The notes under the pieces were generated by a model. It ran no database searches. It saw nothing but the letters and a program-made list of their open reading frames with translations, and was not told the origin of the DNA. The translations under genes were made by a program, and so were the position numbers. Below are positions 41,866 to 52,162 of a DNA stretch of 54,476 nucleotides, in pieces. The stretch's first letter is position 1, and every line of letters begins with the position of its first letter. Origin of the DNA: Chitinophagaceae bacterium (GTDB lineage Bacteria; Bacteroidota; Bacteroidia; Chitinophagales; Chitinophagaceae); assembly GCA_028288595.1 (NCBI GenBank), contig JAQBNK010000161.1, positions 1 to 54,476 on the forward strand, given 5' to 3'.

Positions 41866-44250
41866 ATGCGTAAATACCAATTTTTATTTCTGGTTTTCTT
41901 TTCACTTATCATTCAAAAAACTTTCTCCCAGGTAGCAGACAGCACCTTTAAGCTCTACCAGGAAAAATATCCCGAAGAAAAAATGTATGTTCATTTTGAT
42001 AAGACAGGATCTTATCTTCCGGGGGAAACGGTCTGGTTTAAGAGCTACCTGATGAGCGGAGTTGACCTGTCGGATATAAGCAAAAATATTTATGTTGATT
42101 TTTATGACGAGAACGGAAAAATTTTATCTCATATACAGGAACCCGTAGTTGAGTCTTCTTCTAAGGGCCAGTTCGAAATCCCTGCCGGCTATACCGGTAA
42201 AAAATTATTTGTGAAAGGTTATACTAAATGGATGCTGAATTTTGATTCTGCTTTTCTTTTTCAAAAGACCATTCCCATTTTTCAAGCAAAAAAAAATAAT
42301 ACGCAGGCCGCCGTAAAGCAAACTTTTTCTCTGCGCTTTTTTCCTGAAGGAGGCGAATGGATTAATGGGCTTGCGGGAAATATAGCTTTCTCCTGCACTA
42401 ATGATGCTGAAGAACCAGTGAATGTAAAAGGAGTTATTAAACAGGATAACAATATTGTGGCTTCGTTTGCTTCTGTGCACGATGGAATGGGGAAACTGGA
42501 ATTAATGCCTGCATCGGGTAAAAAATATGTTGCGGTATGGAGCGATCCTGCGGGCTTGTCTCACACTACAGAACTTCCGGAAGTGAAAGCACAGGGCGCT
42601 GCACTTAAGATAAATGCATTGCCTGGTGCGGTAAATTTTACTGTAAGCAGAAGCGGGGCGAACCCGGAATTACAACGGATATATATTGTAGCCACAATTT
42701 ACCAGCACCTTGTTTTTAAAGCCAGGATAAATCTAAGTTCAAATGCGACCACCTCTTCTGTAATACCAACAAAAGACTTACCGACCGGGGCGCTTACTAT
42801 AACCCTGTTTAATGCAGACTGGAAGCCGGTTTCTGAAAGGGTGGTGTTTATTGATAATCGTGATTATTTATTTGAACCGAAGATCAGGATAGTTCAACGG
42901 GATCTAAGCCGCCGGGGAAAAAATAAAATAACATTCATTTTGCCGGATAGTATTTCAACTAATATGTCTGTTAGCATTACCGATGCAAATTCCGGGTTTG
43001 ATAACAGCAGCAACATTGTTTCTTCCTTACTGCTTTCCTCGCAATTAAAGGGGAAGATCAATAACCCCGCTTATTATTTTACTGAAGACGATTCTGCATA
43101 CAGCTATTTAGATCTTGTGATGTTAACTCATGGATGGAGAAGATATAATTGGGATCTGATGGCCCGGCATAAACTGCCCCCCATCAATTATCCTGCGGAA
43201 CAGAATTATCTTCTTTTTGCCGGAAAAGTGCTGGGCGTTCAGCCGGCAGATATCAGGCAGGCACAACAGATCAATTTATTTATACAGGGGAAAGATTCCA
43301 GCAGGCACATGCTTTTTCCAATGCTAAGAACGGATGGAAGTTTTGCTGATAGCAGCCTCGTGTTCTATGACACTATTAAGGTCTATTATCAATTTAATAA
43401 AAACCGGCAGATGGATCGCAGGGCGGAGGTAGAATTTAACACGGGGCTTTATTCCTCTCCCAAACAATGGACTGCAAATCATTCCATAGATTTCTTGTCA
43501 GACACTTCCGGGAACGGCTTTAACAAGTACAGGATATTGCAGCAGGAAAGGTTAAACCAACTCCTTAAAGAAACAACACTCGAAGGGGTGACCGTAAGAA
43601 GCAAAGTTAAATCCGCAGTTGAAAAGCTGGATGAGAAATATACTTCCGGGCTTTTTAGTGGCGGCGATGCTTACCAGTTTGATTTTATGAATGATCCGTC
43701 CGCTCAATCTTCAATGAACGCTTTACAGTACTTACAGGGCAGGGTAGCTGGATTGCAAATTAATCCATCCGCTAATCCGCCAACACTAAGCTGGCGGGGC
43801 AGTTCCACTTCTATATTTGTTGATGAAATGAATTCCGATGCAGAAAGACTTCTAACCATTTCCGCAACTGATATCGCTTATATAAAAGTATTCAGGCCGC
43901 CTTTCTTTGGTGCAACCGGTGGTGGCGGTGGAGGAGCGATCGCTGTTTATACAAAAAAAGGAGGGGATCAGCCCTCTACTCCCGGCAGTGGCTTAATGTA
44001 TAAAAGCCTGGGTGGTTATACTGTGGTAAAAGAGTTTTATTCCCCGGATTATTCAGTTATGCTGCCAGAATATCGAGCTACAGATATACGTTCCACACTG
44101 TACTGGAAGCCGTATGTATTAACGCACGGTAAAAACAATACGGCTACGATTGAGTTTTATAATAATGATATTTCAAAAAAGTTACGGCTGATCGTTGAAG
44201 GCGTTGATGGAGAAGGACACTTAACTTCTGTTGAAAAGATAATTGAGTAG
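41866..44250 (+). CDS. Large exported protein with MG2-like and TonB-receptor-plug-like domains
   Basis: A 794-residue exported protein with a signal peptide to about 21. The N-terminal MG2-like beta domain begins EKMYVHFDKTGSYLPGETVWFKSYLMSG, with a YVDFYDENGKIL strand. A C-terminal region (about 560-700) carries LEGVTVRSK and LQYLQGRVAGLQINP and an SIFVDEMNSDAERL segment, which resembles a TonB-dependent receptor plug with its connected loop. No transmembrane barrel is seen. Such proteins are common in Bacteroidota and lie at the surface; their role is not established. It is transcribed away from the kinase and precedes the efflux operon by 144 bases. Confidence 0.75.
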   Translation: MRKYQFLFLVFFSLIIQKTFSQVADSTFKLYQEKYPEEKMYVHFDKTGSYLPGETVWFKSYLMSGVDLSDISKNIYVDFYDENGKILSHIQEPVVESSSKGQFEIPAGYTGKKLFVKGYTKWMLNFDSAFLFQKTIPIFQAKKNNTQAAVKQTFSLRFFPEGGEWINGLAGNIAFSCTNDAEEPVNVKGVIKQDNNIVASFASVHDGMGKLELMPASGKKYVAVWSDPAGLSHTTELPEVKAQGAALKINALPGAVNFTVSRSGANPELQRIYIVATIYQHLVFKARINLSSNATTSSVIPTKDLPTGALTITLFNADWKPVSERVVFIDNRDYLFEPKIRIVQRDLSRRGKNKITFILPDSISTNMSVSITDANSGFDNSSNIVSSLLLSSQLKGKINNPAYYFTEDDSAYSYLDLVMLTHGWRRYNWDLMARHKLPPINYPAEQNYLLFAGKVLGVQPADIRQAQQINLFIQGKDSSRHMLFPMLRTDGSFADSSLVFYDTIKVYYQFNKNRQMDRRAEVEFNTGLYSSPKQWTANHSIDFLSDTSGNGFNKYRILQQERLNQLLKETTLEGVTVRSKVKSAVEKLDEKYTSGLFSGGDAYQFDFMNDPSAQSSMNALQYLQGRVAGLQINPSANPPTLSWRGSSTSIFVDEMNSDAERLLTISATDIAYIKVFRPPFFGATGGGGGGAIAVYTKKGGDQPSTPGSGLMYKSLGGYTVVKEFYSPDYSVMLPEYRATDIRSTLYWKPYVLTHGKNNTATIEFYNNDISKKLRLIVEGVDGEGHLTSVEKIIE

Positions 44251-44354
44251 TTAAAACAAAAGTTAATGTAGTATCATTTAAAGCATTCGTCTTTACATTT
44301 TAATTATTGATTGAAACAGTAGTTTATTAGCCTTTTTAAAGAATCATTTATTTC

Positions 44355-44362
44355 TATCTTTA
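44355..44362 (+). promoter_or_regulatory. Possible -7 element of the RND efflux operon
   Basis: TATCTTTA differs from TAnnTTTG in the last base and ends 32 bases before the adaptor ATG at 44395. A -33 TTG is not evident. Confidence 0.35.
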
Positions 44363-44394
44363 CGCCTCTTTCGCATAAGGATAAAATTCAACGA

Positions 44395-45450
44395 ATGCAA
44401 TTCAGATTGTTACCTATAGCACTTACTGCAATTTTGTTGCAGTCTTGCGGATCTAAAAAGCAGATAAAGGAAAAGCCATCAGCCCCTCCGCCAACTGTTG
44501 TGGATGTGATGATTGCCCGGCCGGAAACGGTGTCAAACACTATAGAAGCTAATGGTAGCGTGGTGGCAAATGAATATGTTGAACTTCACCCTGAGATCGG
44601 AGGACGCATCACTTACCTTAATGTCCCCGAAGGAAAGAGAATCGCAAAAGGAGTTGTTATCGCAAAAATCAATGATGCAGACCTGCAGGCCCAACTTAAT
44701 AAATCCAGGGTTCAGCTTGATCTGGCAGAAAAAACAGTGGAGCGTTACCGCAAACTTGTAGAAGTTGGGGGAATTAATCAAAGCGAATACGATGCCGCCC
44801 TTAGCCAGGTTAATAGTTACAAGGCAGATATCAATATCATACAGGCAAATATTTCAAAAACAGTTTTGAGAGCACCGTTTAGTGGCGTTGTGGGCTTACG
44901 ACAGGTGAGCCAGGGAGCATATATTTCTCCGGCATCTGTAATCGCCACGATGCAGCAAATGGCTCAAACGAAAATAGACTTTACTGTTCCCGAAGAATAT
45001 GCCGGCCTGGCAAGTCCGGGAAAAGTAGTTGTGGTAGATATGGGCACGGGAGAAAAACACAGAGCCATTGTTATGGCCGTGGAACCGCAGGTAAATCAAA
45101 CCACCCGCAATATTAAAGTGAGAGCGCTTTTGCAAAATGGTTTCGCTCAGCCCGGCAGTTTTATTAAAGTATATCTCGATGCCGGAATAGGAAATAATTT
45201 TATTCTCGTACCAGCCAATGCGATCATACCAGAGGCAAGGGATAAAAAATTAGTATTGGTTAAAAAAGGCAAAGCAGAATTTGCAACGGTTGAAACGGGA
45301 TTAAGGCAGGCAGATAATGTTGCAATTTTAAGCGGAATAAAAACCGGCGATACCGTTGTTGTTAGCGGAATGCTGTTTGCCAAACCGAAAAGTAAATTGA
45401 AAATTGGTAAGGTGCTGACCTTGCAGGATTTGATTAAAAGAACAGAATAA
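44395..45450 (+). CDS. RND efflux periplasmic adaptor (membrane fusion protein)
   Basis: A 351-residue lipoprotein adaptor; the signal ends LLQSC (Cys18). It has the HlyD/AcrA-type barrel-sandwich (YVELHPEIGGRITYLNVPEGKRIAKGVVIAKI, near 62-93), a coiled helical hairpin (ADLQAQLNKSRVQLDLAEKTVERYRKLVEVGGINQSEYDAALSQVNSYKAD), and the second half of the biotinyl-like domain VLRAPFSGVVGLRQVSQGAYISP near 157, followed by a beta-barrel. It joins the inner-membrane pump to the outer-membrane channel. The pump gene starts 20 bases downstream. The pump and adaptor fit multidrug/hydrophobic-compound exporters (HAE1-type); the substrate is unknown. Confidence 0.93.
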   Translation: MQFRLLPIALTAILLQSCGSKKQIKEKPSAPPPTVVDVMIARPETVSNTIEANGSVVANEYVELHPEIGGRITYLNVPEGKRIAKGVVIAKINDADLQAQLNKSRVQLDLAEKTVERYRKLVEVGGINQSEYDAALSQVNSYKADINIIQANISKTVLRAPFSGVVGLRQVSQGAYISPASVIATMQQMAQTKIDFTVPEEYAGLASPGKVVVVDMGTGEKHRAIVMAVEPQVNQTTRNIKVRALLQNGFAQPGSFIKVYLDAGIGNNFILVPANAIIPEARDKKLVLVKKGKAEFATVETGLRQADNVAILSGIKTGDTVVVSGMLFAKPKSKLKIGKVLTLQDLIKRTE

Positions 45451-45470
45451 ATCGGTAGCGTAATACAAGC

Positions 45471-48400
45471 ATGAACATTTCAGAACTATCACTTAAGCGC
45501 CCTGTACTGGCAACCGTCATGAATGTGATGATCGTGTTGTTCGGTATTGTTGGCTATACTTTTTTAGCAGTAAGGGAATATCCGGCAATAGACCCACCAA
45601 TAGTAAACGTAAGAACATCTTATACAGGTGCGAATGCGGATGTTATAGAAAGCCAGGTTACAGAACCACTGGAAAAACAGATCAATGGTATTCCGGGTAT
45701 TCGTACAATCACATCATCAAGTAATGTTGGCGGAAGTAACATAACAGTTGAATTTAATCTTGGGGTTGAACTGGAAACAGCGGCTAACGATGTACGGGAT
45801 AAAGTTGCACAGGCATCGAGAAGTTTGCCGCAGGATATTGATGCGCCACCGGTTGTAAGTAAGGCAGATGCTAACAGCGATTTCATTTTATTACTTGCAA
45901 TTCAAAGCAAAAGCAAGGGATTGATGGAGTTGAGTGATTATGCCGAAAATGTTCTCCAGGAAAGATTTCAAACGATTAATGAAGTAAGCGGGGTAAATAT
46001 ATTGGGACAGAAAAGGTATTCGATGCGGATCTGGTTTAAGCCGGATCTGATGAATTCTTTTGGCATTACATTCACTGATATTTCTACTGCTTTGTCAAAA
46101 GAAAATGTAGAAATTCCCGCAGGTAAGATTTATGGAAATAATACAGAACTTACTATTAGAACATTGGGGAAGCTTACAAGCGAAGATGATTTCGCCAATC
46201 TCATTATCCGGCAGGATCCTTCTGGAATTGTAAGACTGAAAGACGTAGCCAAAATAGAGCTCGGTCCCGAAAATGAAGAATTTAGCTGGAAATATAATGG
46301 AGTAAATGCTGTTGGTATTGCAATTACCCCGCAACCCGGAGCTAATTATATCCGTATTGCAGATGAATTTTATAAACGCCTGCAGGAGATAGAAAAAAGT
46401 AATAAGTCAGACATTACTTTTAATGTGCTTATTGATAATACAAAAAATGTACGGCGCAGTTTAACAGAAGTGAAAGAAACACTCATGATTTCTTTTACAC
46501 TTGTTGTACTTGTAATTTTCTTTTTCTTCAGGAACGGTTTAGTGGCACTTCGACCATTAATTGATATTCCAATTTCACTCGTTGCTACTTTCTTTATTAT
46601 GTACCTCGCAGGTTTTTCCATTAATGTATTAACACTGCTGGCAATTGTATTAGCCACGGGACTGGTGGTAGATGATGGGATCGTTGTGACCGAAAATATC
46701 TTCAGAAAACTTGAGCAGGGGTTACCGATAAGAAAAGCGGCTCTGGAAGGAAGTAAAGAAATATTTTTTGCTGTTCTTTCTACTTCTATTACCCTGGCTG
46801 TGGTGTTTTTACCTGTGATCTTTTTGCAGGGTTTTGTTGGAAGTCTCTTTAGAGAATTTGGAATTGTGGTTGCCGGAGCCGTGTTGATATCCGCTTTTGT
46901 TTCACTCACAATTACACCGGTACTGAATGTTTATTTGAATAAAAAAAATATGCATGAAGGATGGTTCTATAAAAAAACAGAACCGTTTTTCGTTGGGATG
47001 GAAAGTGGTTATCAGCGCATATTGAAAAACTTCATGAAGGTGCGATGGTTCGCCTGGGTGATCATTGCTGTTTGCGGAATAATTATCTGGTGGATCGGCA
47101 GTAACATGCAGAGCGAGATTGCGCCGATGGAGGACAAGAGCAGTATTCGCTTTTCATTAAGCGCACCGGAAGGAACGAGCTATCCTTACATGCTGAATAT
47201 TTCAGACCGCGTAACCAATTATTTATTTGATTCTATTCCTGAAAGAGATTTTGTATTTAATGCCACACCCGGCTTTGGCGGTGGTGGTGTAAATGCAGCC
47301 AATGTTAGAATTGGACTTGTTCCTGCCGATGAAAGAAAACGTTCTCAAAATGATATTGCCACTGCAGTAAATAAAAAGATGTCCCGTTTTTCTGAAGCCA
47401 GGGTTTTTGGCGTGCAGGAACAAACTATTTCCGTGGGATTAGGGTCAAGGGGATCTTTGCCCGTGCAATTCATCATTCAAAATCTTGACTTTAAAAAGAT
47501 ACAGGAAGTACTACCTAAATTTTTGGACGAGGTAAGAAAAGATAAAACATTCCAGAATTCTGATGCTAACCTCAAATTTAATAAGCCCGAATTATTAATG
47601 ACGATAGACAGAATTAAGGCAAAAGATCTTGGTCTTTCTACAACCGACGTGGCCGCTGTTGTTCAAAGTGCTTTTTCCGGAAGACGGATGGCCTATTTTA
47701 CAATGAATGGAAAACAATACCAGGTAATAGGGCAGGTTGAAAGAGGCGACCGCACAACCCCGGAAGATATTTCTAAATTATATGTTCGTAACGGAAGCGG
47801 TGAAAGTATTCCGCTTAGTGCGGTAATAAAATTGGAAGAATCTTCTAATCCTCCAACACTTTTTCACTATAACCGTTTTATGGCTGCGACGGTTTCCGCT
47901 TCTCTCGCCGAAGGAAAAACAATTGGAGATGGCGTGAAGGCGATGCGGAGAATAGCATCAACATTATTAGATGAAAGTTTTCAGACTTCATTAAGTGGCC
48001 CGTCGAGAGATTATGAAGAAAGTTCATCCAATACCGCATTTGCTTTCGGGCTTGCACTTGCATTGATCTACCTGGTACTGGCTGCTCAATTTGAAAGCTT
48101 CCTGGATCCTTTAACTATTATGATCACCGTGCCACTGGCATTAGCCGGCGCATTGTTAAGTCTCTGGTTATTTGATCAGACGCTGAATATATTTTCAGAA
48201 ATTGGAATGATCATGCTGATCGGTCTTGTTACTAAGAATGGAATTTTGATCGTAGAATTCGCCAATCAAAAAAGAAAACACGGGTTACCTAAAATGCAGG
48301 CAGTAGTAGAAGCAGCCACACAACGCCTGAGGCCGATTCTAATGACAAGCCTTGCAACATCTCTCGGCGCATTGCCGATTGCATTAAGCTTAGGCGCGGC

Positions 48401-48542
48401 TGCAACGAGCCGCATTCCACTTGGAATTGTTGTTGTTGGTGGAATCATGTTTTCACTGATACTTACATTGCTGGTAATACCTGCGGTTTACACGTTTATT
48501 TCCGGAAGCCACAAGGTGGTAAAAACGGAAATAACAGAATAG
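45471..48542 (+). CDS. RND-type efflux pump, inner-membrane permease
   Basis: A 1023-residue proton-driven exporter of the hydrophobe/amphiphile family. Twelve helices and two periplasmic loops are arranged as in AcrB. The helix-4 proton relay carries the DD of GLVVDDGIVVTENIF (about 402-416); other motifs are ATVMNVMIVLFGIVGYTFLAVREYPAIDPP at the start and GLVTKNGILIVEFANQ near 920. The length is standard. It is preceded by the adaptor and followed 8 bases later by the TolC-family gene, making a complete tripartite exporter in one operon. Confidence 0.95.
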   Translation: MNISELSLKRPVLATVMNVMIVLFGIVGYTFLAVREYPAIDPPIVNVRTSYTGANADVIESQVTEPLEKQINGIPGIRTITSSSNVGGSNITVEFNLGVELETAANDVRDKVAQASRSLPQDIDAPPVVSKADANSDFILLLAIQSKSKGLMELSDYAENVLQERFQTINEVSGVNILGQKRYSMRIWFKPDLMNSFGITFTDISTALSKENVEIPAGKIYGNNTELTIRTLGKLTSEDDFANLIIRQDPSGIVRLKDVAKIELGPENEEFSWKYNGVNAVGIAITPQPGANYIRIADEFYKRLQEIEKSNKSDITFNVLIDNTKNVRRSLTEVKETLMISFTLVVLVIFFFFRNGLVALRPLIDIPISLVATFFIMYLAGFSINVLTLLAIVLATGLVVDDGIVVTENIFRKLEQGLPIRKAALEGSKEIFFAVLSTSITLAVVFLPVIFLQGFVGSLFREFGIVVAGAVLISAFVSLTITPVLNVYLNKKNMHEGWFYKKTEPFFVGMESGYQRILKNFMKVRWFAWVIIAVCGIIIWWIGSNMQSEIAPMEDKSSIRFSLSAPEGTSYPYMLNISDRVTNYLFDSIPERDFVFNATPGFGGGGVNAANVRIGLVPADERKRSQNDIATAVNKKMSRFSEARVFGVQEQTISVGLGSRGSLPVQFIIQNLDFKKIQEVLPKFLDEVRKDKTFQNSDANLKFNKPELLMTIDRIKAKDLGLSTTDVAAVVQSAFSGRRMAYFTMNGKQYQVIGQVERGDRTTPEDISKLYVRNGSGESIPLSAVIKLEESSNPPTLFHYNRFMAATVSASLAEGKTIGDGVKAMRRIASTLLDESFQTSLSGPSRDYEESSSNTAFAFGLALALIYLVLAAQFESFLDPLTIMITVPLALAGALLSLWLFDQTLNIFSEIGMIMLIGLVTKNGILIVEFANQKRKHGLPKMQAVVEAATQRLRPILMTSLATSLGALPIALSLGAAATSRIPLGIVVVGGIMFSLILTLLVIPAVYTFISGSHKVVKTEITE

Positions 48543-48549
48543 AAAAAAG

Positions 48550-49854
48550 ATGATGATGAAGCGCTTTGTATTTTTTTTACTGGTAACACTCTTCGCATAT
48601 AATGTGAAAGCACAACAACCGCTTAGTTTGCAGGATGCGGTTAACCTTGCACTAAAGAAAAGCCTGGATCTGCAGATCGCAAGAAATAATATAGAAATTA
48701 GTTCAATCAATAATAATATTGGAATGGCTGGCGGGTTGCCAACCGTATCTGCAACGTTATCAGAAACAGAACAGATTAATACGGTTAACCAAAAACTAAA
48801 TTCAGGTCAAACTATTCAGCGTAACTGGGCCGTTGGTAATAATCTCAATGCTAATGTTACGGGAAGCCAGCTGCTGTTTAATGGTTTTAGAGTTATAGCT
48901 ACCAAACACCGGCTTGAAGAACTTGAAAGATTAAGTCAGCAACAATTGAATGTGCAGGTGCAAAATGTAATGGGTGATGTGATGCTGCAGTATTATGATG
49001 TTGTAAGACAGCAGGATTATATAAAAACAATAGAGCAGGCAATTGCCGCGGCAAAACAAAGGTTATCACTAGTACAGGTAAAGCAATCAGTGGGACTGGC
49101 CAACAACGCAGACTTATACCAGGCGCAGATCGATGTGAACACACTCAATCAAAATTTACGTCAGCAGTATTTGGTGATACAACAGGCAAAAACAACTTTT
49201 CTCAATTCGCTTTCTGTGCCGCCCGATTCTAATGTTGTTATTTCTGATACGATTGTTGTAGACCGCTCGTTGGATCTTTCTTCTATCCAGGCTGAATTAA
49301 GGAACAGTCCCGAATACCAGGCCGCTACCACTCAAATCAATATCAATCATTTCCTTGAAAAAGAAACAGCAGCACAGCGGTATCCTTCTGTTCGTGCTAA
49401 TGCAGGATTGAATTACGGACGTTCACAAAGCGCGGCAGGACTTACCCTGTTAAATCAAAGCTATGGACCAACCCTGGGTCTGAGTGTAAACATACCTGTC
49501 TATAATGGCGGGATTTTTAAAAGACAGCAACGAATTGCTTCTATCAATACTGAAAATGCCATCCTGCAGCGTGATCTTATTTTGCAGCAATTGAATACAA
49601 CCGCTGTTTCCAGCTGGGAGTCTTATGAAGCAAATATTGTTCAGGCAGATTCCGCCAGGAAAAATTATGCACTATCAGGAAAATTATTAGACCTTACCTT
49701 ACTTCGTTTCCAATTGGGGCAAGCTACAATTGTTGAAGTAAGAGACGCACAACAAAGTTTTGAGCAGGCAGGATACCAGTTAACAAATATCAACTACGCG
49801 GCGAAGGCAGCAGAGATCACGTTAAAGCGTCTCGCCGGAAGACTGAGTTTATAA
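48550..49854 (+). CDS. TolC-family outer-membrane channel
   Basis: A 434-residue outer-membrane efflux protein with a signal peptide to about 21 ([11 protein letters not shown]). It has two repeats of the long alpha-helical barrel, seen in [38 protein letters not shown] and [29 protein letters not shown], and the repeated NGG loop region near 340. The C-terminal [46 protein letters not shown] is typical. It is co-transcribed with the RND pump; kdsB starts 14 bases after it. Confidence 0.93.
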   Translation: MMMKRFVFFLLVTLFAYNVKAQQPLSLQDAVNLALKKSLDLQIARNNIEISSINNNIGMAGGLPTVSATLSETEQINTVNQKLNSGQTIQRNWAVGNNLNANVTGSQLLFNGFRVIATKHRLEELERLSQQQLNVQVQNVMGDVMLQYYDVVRQQDYIKTIEQAIAAAKQRLSLVQVKQSVGLANNADLYQAQIDVNTLNQNLRQQYLVIQQAKTTFLNSLSVPPDSNVVISDTIVVDRSLDLSSIQAELRNSPEYQAATTQININHFLEKETAAQRYPSVRANAGLNYGRSQSAAGLTLLNQSYGPTLGLSVNIPVYNGGIFKRQQRIASINTENAILQRDLILQQLNTTAVSSWESYEANIVQADSARKNYALSGKLLDLTLLRFQLGQATIVEVRDAQQSFEQAGYQLTNINYAAKAAEITLKRLAGRLSL

Positions 49855-49868
49855 TTATATTCGTCACC

Positions 49869-50594
49869 ATGAAAGTTATCGCCTGCATTCCCGCACGTTA
49901 CGCGGCAACAAGATTTCCCGCTAAACTAATGCAGATACTTGGCGACAAAACCGTAATAAGGCATACTTACGATAATACGGTAGCAACAGGATTGTTCGAT
50001 GAGGTTTTAGTGGCGACGGACAGTGAAATTATTTTTAATGAGATCATCACTCATGGCGGTAAAGCTGTAATGAGTAAAAAAGAACATGAAAGCGGAAGCG
50101 ACCGTATTGCTGAAGCTATTGAAAACATTGATGTTGATATTGTGGTGAATGTGCAGGGTGATGAACCTTTTGTAAGGAAAGAACCACTTGAAAAACTGTT
50201 GTCCCTCTTTGGTGTTGAAAACAATTCTAACGTGCAGGTTGCAAGTTTAGTGCAGGAATTGCAGGATGAAAAATTAATCAATGATCCTAATTATGTAAAG
50301 GTTGCGCTGGATAAAAACGCTAATGCTTTATTCTTTAGCCGCTCCCCAATACCATATCCGCGAAATAAAGACTACCAGATTATTTATTACGAGCACATCG
50401 GTGTTTATGCTTTTAAAAAGAAGGCTTTACTTGATTTTACAAAATGGCCGATGACTCCTTTAGAAGCTGCTGAACGAATTGAATGTCTTCGTTATCTCGA
50501 AAATGGCGTTTCTATTAAAATGGCTGTTGTTGATTATATAGGTATTGAAATAGACACGCCTGAAGACCTGGCAAAAGCAGCAAAGTATTTGTAA
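49869..50594 (+). CDS. kdsB: 3-deoxy-manno-octulosonate cytidylyltransferase (CMP-KDO synthetase)
   Basis: Activates KDO with CTP for lipopolysaccharide core synthesis. The 241-residue protein opens [30 protein letters not shown], has [11 protein letters not shown] near 46, the [13 protein letters not shown] and VQGDEPFV segments near 72-96, the [10 protein letters not shown] segment near 156 and the GVYAFKK and [16 protein letters not shown] segments near 176-220, all typical of KdsB. It is the last gene of a run with the RND operon and may be transcribed with it; a functional link is not evident. Confidence 0.94.
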   Translation: MKVIACIPARYAATRFPAKLMQILGDKTVIRHTYDNTVATGLFDEVLVATDSEIIFNEIITHGGKAVMSKKEHESGSDRIAEAIENIDVDIVVNVQGDEPFVRKEPLEKLLSLFGVENNSNVQVASLVQELQDEKLINDPNYVKVALDKNANALFFSRSPIPYPRNKDYQIIYYEHIGVYAFKKKALLDFTKWPMTPLEAAERIECLRYLENGVSIKMAVVDYIGIEIDTPEDLAKAAKYL

Positions 50595-50606
50595 AAGCCG
50601 GCTATT

Positions 50607-50645
50607 GCATTCACTCATTACTCATTATTCATCACTCATAATTCA
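50607..50645 (+). repeat. Short degenerate TCATTA-type repeat between kdsB and the nuclease gene
   Basis: Several near-copies of CATTACTCATTATTCATCAC-like words follow each other in the spacer. A similar stretch occurs around 3359-3388 after argH. No function is visible; it resembles simple-sequence spacer. Confidence 0.35.
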
Positions 50646-52039
50646 TACTCTTCCCGCTGTGCCGGAATAATAACATCTTTAAATTCCTTCAGGTTAAGCT
50701 TCGCAGCCAAAGCCTGCTGCGCAAGGTATTCGCCGTGTACTAAAAATATTTTTTTCGTTTTAGCCGGGTCAAGATGTTCTATGAATCTCGTTAGGTCGTC
50801 AACATCACCATGTGCACTCATGCTTTTTAATTGTCCTATTTCTGCAGCCACAGTTCTTGGTGCGCCAAGTAGATCCACCTCTTTTACCCCGTTTAATAAT
50901 TGGCCACCCAATGAATTCGCTCCACAATATCCAACAAGCAAAACACAATTTTTTTCATCTTCAATACATCCCTGTATATGATGCCTCACCCTTCCGGCAT
51001 CAGCCGTACCACTTGCAGAAATAATTACACACGGTTCTTCATATTCTTTTAATTGTTTGCTTTGATCAACAGTTTCGACATATTTCAATCCTTTAAATTC
51101 AAATGGGTCACTATCAATTTTTAATACTTCCTGTAAGCGCTCATTAAAGCAGTTTGTATATTTTTTTATCGTCTGGGTCGCTTTTAAACTTAAGGGGCTA
51201 TCGACAAAAAATAACAGGTTTTCGGGCAAACGCTTTTCCAATTCCAGTTGGTTCAATGCATATAAAACTTCCTGTGTGCGGCCAACACTAAAGGCGGGAA
51301 TTATCAGTTTGCCTTTTCTTTCAATACAAACTTTTTTTATCCATTTTAAAAATTCGTCAATATGATTGAAAAGCAGATCATGATGCTTATCTCCATATGT
51401 GCTTTCCAGGATAAGATAATCAGGCTGGGGAAATTCGCCCGGAGGTTGTAAAAGAACGCTTCTGTAGCGGCCAACATCGCCGCTAAAAGTGATCGTTGTT
51501 TCTTTTCCATTTTCAGTTACTATTAAATTAATTGCAGAGGCGCCTACCAGGTGACCTGTATTAGAGAACATTGCTTTTACACCAGGCACTGGTTCAAACC
51601 ATTCATTATATTCAAAAGTTTGAAAAAGCGAGATTGCTTCAGCTACATCATCGGGAGTATATAAAGGCTCATAAAGCGGAAGGCTTTTCTCTGCCCGTTT
51701 TTCATTGATATGGTCAGTTTCATAAGTTTGGATCTCCGCACTGTCGTGTAATAATATTCCTGCCAGTTCCATAGTGGCAGGCGTACAAAATATTTTTCCT
51801 TTAAACCCTTCTTTTACAAGTTTTGGTATCAGGCCGCAATGATCAATGTGGGCATGCGATAATAGCAGCACATTTATTTCTGCCGGGTTGAAGCCAAAGT
51901 TATTATTGAAGTCGTCGGTTTGATCGCCCATTCCCTGGAACAATCCACAATCAAGTAAAATATTTGTCCCGTTATCAAGTGTAAGTAAATGTTTTGATCC
52001 TGTTACCTGCCTTGCGCCACCATGAAAGCCTATTTTCAT
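50636..52039 (-). CDS. Metallo-beta-lactamase/beta-CASP RNA-processing nuclease
   Basis: A 467-residue cytoplasmic zinc nuclease. The opening MKIGFHGGARQVTGSKHLL is typical, and the metal motif LLSHAHIDHCGLIPKL falls near 58-73. TFSGDVGRYR near 185 and LESTYGDKHHD near 210 follow. The beta-CASP insert includes FSVGRTQEVLYALNQL near 250, IISASGTADAGRVRHHI near 350 and HGDVDDLTRFI, with the final IFLVHGE. Such proteins cleave RNA 3' ends or act as exonucleases; the bacterial single-domain type is less studied than RNase J. No adjacent partner identifies its target. Confidence 0.88.
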   Translation of the reverse strand: MKIGFHGGARQVTGSKHLLTLDNGTNILLDCGLFQGMGDQTDDFNNNFGFNPAEINVLLLSHAHIDHCGLIPKLVKEGFKGKIFCTPATMELAGILLHDSAEIQTYETDHINEKRAEKSLPLYEPLYTPDDVAEAISLFQTFEYNEWFEPVPGVKAMFSNTGHLVGASAINLIVTENGKETTITFSGDVGRYRSVLLQPPGEFPQPDYLILESTYGDKHHDLLFNHIDEFLKWIKKVCIERKGKLIIPAFSVGRTQEVLYALNQLELEKRLPENLLFFVDSPLSLKATQTIKKYTNCFNERLQEVLKIDSDPFEFKGLKYVETVDQSKQLKEYEEPCVIISASGTADAGRVRHHIQGCIEDEKNCVLLVGYCGANSLGGQLLNGVKEVDLLGAPRTVAAEIGQLKSMSAHGDVDDLTRFIEHLDPAKTKKIFLVHGEYLAQQALAAKLNLKEFKDVIIPAQREEYEL

Positions 52040-52162
52040 CTTCTCTTTTTTAAAGTTGAAATGTAATTACACAATTCATACCGATACTAAGACTGAAACC
52101 CAAACCGATAAGAGATTGTATTTCATTTTGCTTTATTAACTTCATTTTCTTAACTGTAATGC

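Noticed and set aside
46370-46909. A 179-codon minus-strand open frame across the RND pump gene
   Set aside because: It is antisense to a conserved pump; the composition (T/I/S-rich, no domain) fits a shadow frame.
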